Assembly (NCBI GenBank): GCA_001579985.1
Contig: LRSR01000428.1
Span: 1-23,423, forward strand
From: Hypsibius dujardini
Lineage: Eukaryota; Tardigrada; Eutardigrada; Parachela; Hypsibiidae
DNA: 23,423 nt
Direction: 5' to 3'
The notes beneath the pieces are model-generated. The model ran no database searches. It was not told where the DNA came from and saw only the letters and a program-made list of their open reading frames with translations. Shown piece by piece: positions 1-10,600 of the stretch. The translations under genes were made by a program, and so were the position numbers. Numbering within the stretch: position 1 is the stretch's first letter; each line of letters starts with the position of its first letter.

Positions 1-1093
1 ATGAACCGAAGAGTTTGTTGCCATCTCTCATCAAACCGTAACGCATTGCAAAGAAAAAGTATCTTCATTTTTTTGAAGCCACACTTTGATGTCATTTTCT
101 ACCTTTTTTTTGCAGTATGAGTACATGAGTATGAGAATCATCGCGTATCACTCGCAATAGTTTTCTTTAGATTTTAACATTTAACTTGGCTTACCCCGTT
201 TGTTAGTTGTTACGTCTCTCTTGAAATCGAGCTCTTTCGAAATCTGGGAATTGAGTTCGCTACACTGTACTTCTCATTTTCAAGCCCATCTTGTCCCTTT
301 CGGTCAGTTTACAGTTAAATTCGTGGACATGTAACTTTTGGTCTTTACTTACTGAGCTAGCGGTGATGAACAGATCATCCGGGGTGGATCAAATTAACTG
401 GTAGGGCAAAAAAGTGTCCCTTGAGATCGCACGAATACGGTACTAGACAAGTCCCTTCTGGTGTGTGGCGTTGATTCAGCTTTAATCACTTCCATTGGTT
501 TATCAGTTCAGCTCTTACATTAAGAGGTGAGAAGAGAGAGACGGCTTGAATGCCAGGGTTAAGAAAAGAGCAACTTCAAGAATTTTACTGTAGTACTGTA
601 TTGATCGCGAGGGGTCGTTCGCGACTCGTGAGGAGGAATGGAACGCTATTTGAGGAACAAAATCACGAAATAACCGAACGCGTTGTGCTAATGTCGAACA
701 AGTTGTAGCCACGGGCGGCTCAGAAAAGATGAATACACAACCGGTTCGGTTCCAGCTCGAGCTGGCCGACCAAACTTGGTAAAAATTTCTCCATTTTTCT
801 AACGTGTGACAAATTTATTTTAAATGTTGGTTGCTTGATCTGGGTTCGCTAAAGCAATCCTCCGATTCTGTCGTCATTTTTCACTCATCCTACGCGTTCT
901 CGTATCTCGCACCCATTTGTCGTTTTCTGTCGTTCAATTCAATCATCCGTTCGATCGAAAAAAAGTGAATTGGTTTTGAAATTGTTTTATCTGCTGCGGA
1001 ATCTGCGGTAGGGAGCCTTGAGCGCTCTGAAGAACATAGTAGTCGCTCGAATTGTTTCAGTTGCTTTTGGTGGTTGTTTACCTCGCGTGTCCT
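1..1093. other. upstream region of the RBM25-like gene, no gene seen
   Basis: I see no conserved coding exon, RNA gene or clear repeat here. It should hold the promoter and 5' untranslated part of the plus-strand gene starting at 1094. No ATG occurs between about 825 and 1094, which supports 1094 as the first start codon of a transcript beginning in the last 200 bases. No convincing TATA box was seen. Two minus-strand open frames (515-712 and 890-1207) resemble no family I know; the second runs antisense across the first RBM25 exon. Confidence 0.6.
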
Positions 1094-4000
1094 ATGTCCT
1101 ATCCACAGTACGGAGGGTACGCTGCGGGACCACCGCCGCCCTTCTATGGCGGCGCACAACAACCGCCTTACGGCCATGGGCCTCCGCAGCAACAGCAGCA
1201 ACTTCAAGGAGCGCCGAGGATTCCTTTCGCCGCACCTCCATACGGCCCACCACGAGGTAATTATTTACGATTGTTTTAGCGAAGCATTTTTTTGGCGAAT
1301 AATATAATTCATGAATGAATGTCAGATAAGTGATCGACCGTGCAATTCAAGAAGATAATTTGCTTTTCCTGTCAGTTGATTCATTGATTGATTGCGTGGC
1401 GTTTCAACATTTTTTTATCATTCATTGGTTGATGGGCTCTGTTGTTTTACTGTTTCATTCCGTTGCGTATGGCACCTCTCTAATCTGCAACGATTGTTTT
1501 ACTTTTAAATGTATAAAGTTTTGGGCTTACTGCTTGGCTGGCGGATTTTGGCTTGCTCTTCTGGAATAGTACTGTTAACAAGCCTCAATTTTTCAGATAC
1601 GGTTTGTCAATCGCTAGCGTGAACGTAATGATTTACGACCCAATTACTTTTCTTGGTGTTTATGCTTCAGTAATGCGAAATTGAAATCCATGTCATTTAA
1701 TTCCACTTATTGCAATGACTCTAGGATATTTTGCCTCTCTCTTGGGCGTAGATGGAAGTTTCGGTTAATTGTCACTGCCTCATGTCTAATAGTATATTCA
1801 TTGATTCGATCCATATCTTCGGATTGTCTGGTCAGTTCACTGATCGAATGATTGCAAACGCGCTCAGGGAGGCTTTAGAGTTAGGTTTCCATCGAATAAC
1901 AAACCTATTTTCTTTTCCAGGTGGAATGCCAATGCAACAGGGCTACCATCAGCAACCCTCGGGACAATTCGCACCGCCCGGACAGTTTTTCGAGCAGCAG
2001 CCAACCTTCTATCCCGTAAGTTTCACGGATGGTTCGAATTTTCTCTTATCCACCACGTGAGGTTTCGTTTTCGATTTACAGTAAGACGTTCTTTTGTACA
2101 GAGTCAATCAAATCCCGACCAACTTTCAAACGTTCCCCCCGGTATGGGTGTCAATGGCCCTTTCTCTTCGCAAACTGCGCATCCCCCTCCATTTGGTGGG
2201 CCACCTGGAATGAGGGCTGTGCCCCCACCGCCTGTGTTACGCGGACCCAGAGCACCTAGACCAATTTCCTATGCGCCAGCTGATTCCAAAGAGGCGTACG
2301 ATCCGGAGGTTGTAGTCACCTGCTTCATCGGAAATATCGACGAGCGAGTGACGGAAAATTTAATGCGGACCTTGTTGAACGTAAGCATGGCAGAGTGGCA
2401 TTGGTCGATCTGATTGATCTTAGCAAATATGTATTTCTTGTTGTTTGAGGGTTCGTAATAACGTTCTTTCGTGTCTTTAGAAATGCGGCGCTGTTGCAAA
2501 TTGGAAGAGGGTTCATGGCGCAAACAACAAATTGCAAGGTATAATGATTTGGGGAAAGAAACAGACAGACAGACAAACATACAGACAGACAGACAGTGTT
2601 TGTTAATTGCTCTTAGTGAATCGGCAAGCATACTGGGTTTTTTTTCTCGGTTGTTGACATTCCTGTGGCTTTTTAGCGTTTGGTTTTTGTGAGTTCCTCA
2701 ATGCTGAAGGCGCCTTGCGGGCCGTTCGTCTCCTGGATAAACTTCTGCTGGGCGCGAAAGAGCTGCAGGTGAAAATCGGCAACAAGCAACATCCGTTGGT
2801 ACTGGCCTACCGCAACGAAATGAAGGCACGGCTTGGGTCGTCCGCCGACGAGGAAGATGTGGATGAGCCCACGATGCTGGTCGATGCTAATATCTCGGAA
2901 TCGATTACCTTGCTTGTGAAGGATTATGAGGGTGATTTGTCTAAACCTTTGCCCGGTACGTGTACACTACGTTATAGATAGTCATCCCTCAGTGAGACAG
3001 GCGAAATTATCAATAAGCCCTCGCTCTAAGAAGAAAGAGTCTGGGTGAGTACCCCTCGGTGACTTAAACTTTATCCTTTTTCTACAGAAGACAATCTCTC
3101 TAAGCTCAAGAGAAAGAGCGACAAGGATGCGGTAAGTCTGCAAAAGCTCATTGACGACTTGCTCTTTAGTAACTTAAACTTTTGTCTGAGTTCTAAGTTG
3201 TCTTGGTTACCGTTCCAGTCGATTGAAGAGATCGAAATGGAGGAGGAGAAGCGCCAACTTATCAGCCGAGAAATTCAGAACTTCCGAGAGACCTACAAGG
3301 TAAGCATTTTCGTTTGAGGAAGTTATGTATGCGTCGTGCCTTTACACTGTGCAGCACGTTCATTCATGTGAAAGCGATTGAAATGAGGATAACTGGGAGT
3401 TTTGAGACGGATTGTGTGGTGCAAAATTGCTTTTCTTCTTGGGCCAGGCTGAAGACCAAGTTATTGCGGTGTAGCATATGACTGAGAGAAAGAAACCACA
3501 CCGCTCTTTTCACGCGGTCAGGGGTGAGTGTATCAAACCAAATATCGTGATTAGCTGTAGTTTTTTACGAAAATGTTATTATTCCCTTTTCATCGCAGGA
3601 TTGCTTCATTAAGTGTGAATTCATATGATTGCTTTTCCATTTGATTGCCGGGACAGTGAAATTATATTTCGACTTATCATACTTCGAAGTTGGATGTTTA
3701 ATTTATTGTAACAAAGTTAAAGATTGCTTTCCGTAGTTACATTAATTTTAGCTAAAACTCAGTAGATACTGCGACGTGTCACCCTGAGCTGCGCACATGG
3801 CGAACTGCCATCGTTCCTACAGTGTCACACATCCGGATTCTGGCAAGTCGGTTAGCGCTCGCGAGATCGTCGGTTTTTTATACAGGAGTGGTTCATGTAT
3901 TGACATTGATCTAAACATCACCTTCTTGTTTCTGCAGGGCTCGGATGAAGTGCTCGAAGAGCGGATCAAGGCAGCCGGCCGGGCACAACGAAAAAACTCG

Positions 4001-5569
4001 CCCGAAGGGCGGGAGTCGCCAGGAGCCACCAGCGTCGTCTCGGCTGAAAATTCTGTCACATCTGCCAACTTGAAGCGAGTGCGACGGAGTCGGTCAGCTT
4101 CCGTCGTTTCCTCCTCATCTGCCGAGGTCCTCGATGCACCAACACGCAGAAGAGACAACCGCCGCCTGGCGGAGCAGGATAAACAGTACCAGGAGCTGCT
4201 GGAAGAATGGACATCCAGGGAGAAGAGGAAAGCAAAGGATCAAGAGAAGGACGATGAAAAGGAGAAGTTGAAGCGGATAGAGGAGAAGAAAACATCGAAG
4301 AGGCTGATTCGAGTTTATGAGGATTATGACGACGATAAGATGGACGAGGAGTATTACCGGTAAGCAGCTGATTGCAGCATCTCTGCTTTGTGTAATTCAG
4401 TAATATGTATTTCCTTTTCAATTCTGTAGTGGTGCAGCGTTGAGTCGACTGCTGAAGGATCGAAAGAAAGAAATGGAAGCGGATGCTCGCGACCGGGAAA
4501 AGGAAGCCAAACTGTTAGAAGACATTAAGCAAAAGTTAATTGCTGGTGAGAATTTTCTCTCAACTGCCAACCTACTAACAAGTAAAAATCGGATTTCCTT
4601 ATCATCTTTGTTTGCTTTCAGATGGTCACCCTGAAGTGGAAGCGCATGTCCACCAGCTGGAAATGAAGCAAAACGAGCACATGCTCTCCAAGAGTTTCAA
4701 AGAGGCTCTGGTGGATGCCATATCACGAGACGCACCTCCTGTCGGACAGGCTCCCTCCGCGCCACCATCAAAGACCTCTTCCAAACATGATGTCACTCTT
4801 GTCGTAACTCGAGATGCATCTCCGATAAAGTCAGAGCAGTCTATTCGTAAGTTTGATCCTGGCACGTTTTTCCTCGCATGAACTAGAATCATACCCATTT
4901 TTTTGATTGTAGTGCGAGAACCCAATCCAACAGTATCATTCCAACAAGCGCCCAGCCGGCTGGTGAAGAAGCACGCCGGCGAAGTCTTTGGCAACTCGGA
5001 CGAAGAGGGCGAGAAGGACGACCACGGCGAGCGAAGAAAACGGCTTTTCCGATTTGACGACGAGACGGAGAAAAAGAGGAGGTTGGCGGAGGAGAAGAAG
5101 ATACAAGCCAAGAAGCTGATCGAGAGTATTCCAACCAAGAAGGAAGAGCTATTTGAATATCCGATCTCCTGGGGTGTTCTGGATAAAGTGAGTGAACGGA
5201 TTCTCAATACTTGGTGCGCACACCAATTCTATATTCTGGGTTTCATTGCAGAATCTGATGAATGGCCGTGTGAAGCCGTGGATCAGTAAAAAAGTCGGCG
5301 AGTACATGGGCGAGGAGGAACAGTCGCTCATCGATTTCATCGCACAGAAAGTGGTGGCGCAGGTGAATCCAGTGGGATTAATCACCGAGATCGCCGTGGT
5401 GAGTTGAGTCAATTTCCTCCGTTGCCGTCGTCTAAAAGTTCGTTCGAATAACATGCTCTGTTCCAATTTTCAGGTCCTGGATGAGGATGCTGAGATTTTC
5501 GTCGTGAAACTATGGAGATTGTTGATCTACGAGACGGAAATGAAGAAGCTTGTTGCACCTCGCGATTAG
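1094..5569 (+). CDS. RBM25: RNA-binding protein 25 (RRM + PWI splicing regulator)
   Basis: Nuclear RNA-binding protein; RBM25 orthologues (yeast Snu71-like) associate with the U1 snRNP and influence splice-site choice. Coding exons: 1094-1256, 1921-2015, 2102-2380, 2481-2538, 2677-2955, 3088-3131, 3219-3299, 3938-4359, 4430-4545, 4622-4846, 4913-5187, 5252-5398, 5474-5569; phases agree and give 759 aa (human about 843). Residues 1-155 are rich in Pro, Gln, Gly and Tyr. The RRM spans about 158-236, with RNP2 CFIGNI (160-165) and RNP1 AFGFCEF (199-205). The family block IEMEEEKRQLISREI follows. The charged middle contains RRSRSAS and YDDDKMDEEYYRG, the latter as in human RBM25. A PWI domain (about 666-756) ends the protein, with KPWISKKVGEYMGEEE and FVVKLWRLLIYE. 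The long Arg-Glu/Arg-Asp tract of vertebrate RBM25 is mostly absent. ATG 1094 is the first ATG, in a weak context. Confidence 0.96.
1257..1920 (+). other. intron 1 of RBM25 (664 bases)
   Basis: The intron begins GTAATT and ends TTTTCCAG. It is AT-rich with a few GATT-type repeats (for example near 1380-1395). I see no coding or RNA gene on either strand; the open frames here lack conservation I can recognise. Confidence 0.85.
2561..2596 (+). repeat. short CAGA tetranucleotide array in RBM25 intron 4
   Basis: Imperfect CAGA repeats with AAACATA interruptions lie about 20 bases after the 5' splice site of the intron 2539-2676. The CAGA strand is the sense strand of the gene. It is the shortest of the gene-internal arrays of this family in the window. 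Confidence 0.9.
3300..3937 (+). other. intron 7 of RBM25 (638 bases)
   Basis: It is bounded by GTAAGC and TTTCTGCAG, and joins phase 0 to phase 0. It lies where vertebrate RBM25 has its long Arg-Glu/Arg-Asp-rich stretch, but no such coding sequence is seen in any frame. An open frame enters from 3797 in the same phase as the next exon, but its intronic part does not resemble RBM25. Confidence 0.8.
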
Positions 5570-5868
5570 CCAATCTTTTTCCACTCATTGTAGTTTTCTA
5601 GAAGTCTTTTAACTCTACCGCACTCACGTGTTCTGTCCGTTTTTTTCCCTATTGCTACATCATTCGGAAGTAGCTGGCGTCTATTGCTACCGTTGACGCT
5701 CTTCAGATTTAATCGATCCAAAGCGTACCTCTTTCTCATTTATATCGTCCAGAACAGTAACGTTGACACAACAGCGAGTTCACAAGTGACAACGACGTTT
5801 AAAAAAGATATAACCGAGAAGGTCGGTAAGGTTGTTGCCGGAAAAAAAGGGAGAACGGGGTAGAATTG
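5570..5868. other. convergent intergenic spacer between RBM25 and RPL23
   Basis: These 299 bases separate the stop codon of the plus-strand RBM25 from that of the minus-strand RPL23. They must hold both 3' untranslated regions. I do not see a canonical AATAAA on either strand; the nearest match is a TATAAA-like hexamer on the minus strand near 5740. The two transcripts may overlap at their 3' ends. Confidence 0.6.
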
Positions 5869-6820
<952 letters not shown>

Positions 6821-6848
6821 GGTGGCGGGATATTAAGGAGCCGGAAGC

Positions 6849-6865
6849 GGAAAAAGAAGGGGAAA
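6849..6865 (-). promoter_or_regulatory. candidate 5' TOP pyrimidine tract of RPL23
   Basis: Read on the minus strand this is TTTCCCCTTCTTTTTCC, an uninterrupted run of 17 pyrimidines ending 28 bases before the RPL23 start codon. Ribosomal protein mRNAs in animals usually begin with a C followed by such a tract, which couples translation to TOR signalling. The exact transcription start is not visible, so this is a candidate. Confidence 0.5.
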
Positions 6866-7644
6866 TGGTAAATGCGGCGACCTCAACACTCTATGCGTAC
6901 GTCGAGAAGAGCAGCCAGTGCAAATTCATACTGTAATCCACACAGCCGGTTTGATTTGCGTAACCTCCCTAGCCGTGTGCCTTTCTCAACAAGGCATTCT
7001 GTACAGGGAATTTACCTAAACTGCACAGACCATTAAGCCAGCAAGCCACCATGCCATTTGTCCACTCCATGGAGGAGCCACCTGGTCGGATCGGGCCAAT
7101 TCTCCAGGCCAGAATTTGTCCGGGTTTCTGGCCGGCCGGCCGACCGACTAGGAATTGTTTGCCTTTTTGTTGTTGGTTAACCCGACTTGTTGACATTTCC
7201 CCGATCATTTCCGTTAGTCGTTAGACTCGTTACTCCTTCCTGCTCTGGCAAGTTTTTTGCAGATCTTAAAAAAAATTCTTTAAAATAACTTTGCATAGCG
7301 TAGCCGCGGGCGGCGGCACGACAGTCAGGAATTGGCGTCGTGATCAATCAGCTGTTTTCTTGCTGTGGTTGATGTTTTATCGGCATCGTTATCGTCTTGC
7401 CATATCACACTCCTCATCCGGCCTCACTTTGCACTGGGCTTTCTGACAGAGCACCTACAGAAACCAAGCCTTAAGAATTTCTTCACGGCTTCTTTTTCTG
7501 GACCGTTGCGAACTGAAACTGTGCCGACTTGCATGTTGCATTTAGCATTTTTTGTGATGACTTTTACGTTGAGATAACTCAAAATTCGGAGGGGCGAAAC
7601 AGGACAACCTTGGACTGCATTTAGGTGGCAATTCGCTTGGGGGA
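6866..7644. other. divergent intergenic region RPL23 / oxidase
   Basis: About 780 bases lie between the RPL23 leader (minus) and the oxidase start codon (plus). Both promoters must lie here. A GC-rich tract with repeated GGCC occurs at 7130-7143, and a small stem (GGCCAGAA / TTCTGGCC) just before it. No conserved coding sequence is seen; the minus-strand frame 6969-7208 resembles nothing I know. Confidence 0.55.
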
Positions 7645-10600
7645 ATGGCAACTGCCGTGGTGGTGACCGTTAATGGGCTGCAGTACCAAGGTACAGTGAA
7701 AGTCCTGAGATCCGAAGGACCTCACAGTGTCGTTTCTACTTTAATGTCTCAAACTCCAAACTAGCAACGGCCGGGTCCGAGCAAACGGTTCGATAGAAAT
7801 AAACTCACGTGACCGTTCGAATCCCAGGACTTTCTCTGTATCATTGATCCGCGAACCGTTCAGCCGCGTGATAGCCTAAATTTTTTTCGCCTTGCCTGCG
7901 AATATGACCCCTGGCATTTTTAACATTTCACAGTGCCCAATACGTATGGCGAAATTTCGCTCAACGAATTTCTTCGGAAGAATCTCCTGCTCACGGGAAC
8001 AAAGGTGATGTGTCGGGAAGGAGGATGCGGAATCTGCGTGGTCTATGTGGAGTATCCGGATCCCAGTCAGCAGGGCGTGGTCGTGCAACGTTCTATAAAC
8101 TCGGTAATTCTGCGTGTAGTCCTTTACAATCTGGATAGCTTTTGTTTTTCTAACATTGGTGAATGTCTTGATCGAGTGACCTGTTTGTGTATGCACGATA
8201 TATATGTCCGCGTCATGTATTACTTGGTGTACAGTCAACGACAAGATTGAGTACACTGAAGGGTCCGGGAAATGGGCAAAAGGGGCGGGGCAAAGGGTGG
8301 TTTTCAAACAATCGAACAATCAACCACCTGACCACCCCCTGCTCCGCCCCCTTTGCCCATACCCCGGACCCTTCAGTGTACTCAATCTTGTCGTTGATTG
8401 TATTGCATCGTCTAGTCTCTTATTTATTATTTGGGAATCTGTTTTTGATCTCACCATCTTTTGTAGTGCCTTTGCCCAGTCCTTTCATGCGACGGATGGA
8501 GCATCACCACAGTCGAGGGAACTGGAAACAGAGTTACACCAAGCCCGATCCAGCAACAGCTCACGAAACACTATGGAACGCAGTGCGGCTATTGCACATC
8601 CGGCATGATCATGAACATGCATGGGTAACATTCGCAAATCGTTCAGACGGGTGGTTCGTGTGTTTCATGAAGTACCTTTGCCCTCTCTAGGTTAACAAAG
8701 AAGTACAACGGATCGGCTTTGACGAAACAGATTGTCGAGGATTCATTCGACGGTAACATGTGTCGGTGCACCGGTAAGTATAATTACATGTACAGCCACC
8801 AATAGATGACAACTGATTATGGAGTCCAGTAGTATTCGAACCTTTTTTCCTTTTCTTGCCTTCTTGTAGGTTACCGACCGATTTTAGATGCGTTCAAGAC
8901 GTTTGCGTCGGACAGCAAACCAGCTTGCCACGCTGTTGTGGACCTTGAGGTGTGCTATTAAATTTTGGTTCAAAAAGTTTCAGTCAAGACGACTTAGCCA
9001 AGGATTAAGGCAAACAGTTAAATAGATAGACAGGCAGACAGACACAGACAGACAGGCAGGCGGACAGACAGACGGACGGCCAGACAGACGGACAGACGGA
9101 CGGACAGACGGACAGACAGACGGACGGACAGACAGACGGACAGATAGACAGACAGACAAGCGGTCACACAGGGGGACTAAACCGATAAACAATCGATTCG
9201 GATAGACAAGCAGATAGACAGCTAAAGATAGAATTACCAACCGAATTATGTCTTATCTTAGGACATATCGGGGCGAGGGCCTGGCGTCAAATGCCCGACA
9301 ACCGGTGAAACATGCTTTGGAACGTGTCCCAAACCACATGAGAGCCAGATGGCCATCACCAATCCCATCAACTTGCAGGCCGCATCGTGGGACCAACCGA
9401 AAACTTTAACGGAGCTATACAGTCGGATGGCCGCTCTTGCAGGCAAAAGGTTATTCCTCGTCGCCGGTCACACTAGTCCAGGTGTCTACAAAGACGGCCC
9501 CTATGACGCGTATATCGACACAAAGAAAATCAGTGACCTCTACCTCAAGAGAGTGGCTTCGACTACTTTCATCGGTGCAAACGTCACTATGACCGACACA
9601 ATCGACTTTTTCAATCAAACCGCGACTTCCAATCCGAGGTTTAGCTACCTAGCGGCGGTGGCCGGACATATTAAGAAAATTGCCGGTACGCCGGTTCGAA
9701 ATGTAAGTTGCCTGTAGCATATATTCAGGAGGATTTTAACGGTATCAATTTCCTACTATTCTTTTCCCACAGGCGGCTACATGGGCGGGAAGTTTGATGT
9801 AAGTGATTAGGTGTAGATTGCGCGCAGCGTCGGGAATACTTTGAGATTTGCAGACAGTGCAGTACGTATGTTACGTACGTACGTGCGTGCGTACGTACGT
9901 ACGTACGTTGCTAATTCGTTAAGTTTCTGCAAGCCATTTTCATCGTTGTTGCAGGCTGAAACGCACCCATCCTGAATTTCCGTCGGACATCTTCTTGTGC
10001 TTTGAAGTTGCGAACGCTCTGATTACTGTCCAATGTAAGTGACAGCTTTCGACACTTTCAAACTGGTTAACGTCACATTTGTCGGCTCCGTTTCACCCTT
10101 CTTAATGTTGTGATTCCAGCAAGTGACACGGACAAGCTAGTGATTAGTCCATTGGCGCTGCTCACCACCAACATGGACAGTCCACGCAGAGTAATTACGA
10201 GCGCCGGTTTCCCAGGATTTGATGCAAACGTCCTCTTTCGCCTCTACAAAATTATGCCTCGATCACAGGTTTGTAGACTGCTATAGCTAGACCGAGATCG
10301 TAGGTGGCCTCTAACAGAGTTTTCTCACTAATGTAGAATGCTCATGCCTTGGTCAATGCCGCTTTTCGTGCGCAAGTTGATCGTAGTCAACCCGGAAAGT
10401 TTGTGATCGGGTCACCAGCCCTTATTTTTGGGAACATCACGGGCAGTTTTGTAAGTTTCATACAAGACATCCTGATGTCAAAGTCAAGTGGGACAGTACT
10501 AATAACCGTTGAGTCTTCCAGAATCATGCATCATTGACCGAAAACTACCTGAAGGGGAAAGATATCGGGGATGCAACTGTTCTCGCCGGTATTAATTTGT

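Noticed and set aside
3797-3937. Upstream part of the open frame leading into RBM25 exon 8
   Set aside because: The sequence does not resemble RBM25, and a good acceptor (TTTCTGCAG) just before 3938 joins in phase to the exon ending at 3299.
4626-5207. 193-codon minus-strand frame, one of the longest in the window
   Set aside because: It is antisense to RBM25 exons 10 and 11; its Ser-rich content mirrors the Glu/Lys/Asp-rich coding strand.
6969-7208. 79-codon minus-strand frame between RPL23 and the oxidase
   Set aside because: No recognisable domain; it lies in the divergent promoter region and contains GC-rich simple sequence.
7812-7828. GTTCGAATCCC resembling a tRNA B box
   Set aside because: The flanking bases do not form a T-stem, and no acceptor or anticodon arms can be built around it.
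7876-8319. 147-codon minus-strand frame
   Set aside because: It runs antisense to oxidase exon 2, which has clear ferredoxin-type cysteines, and then into the foldback element. No family resemblance.
8187-8690. Plus-strand frames across oxidase intron 2 and exon 3
   Set aside because: They cross the MITE and the wrong frame of exon 3. The true frame of exon 3 encodes TQCGYCTSGM.
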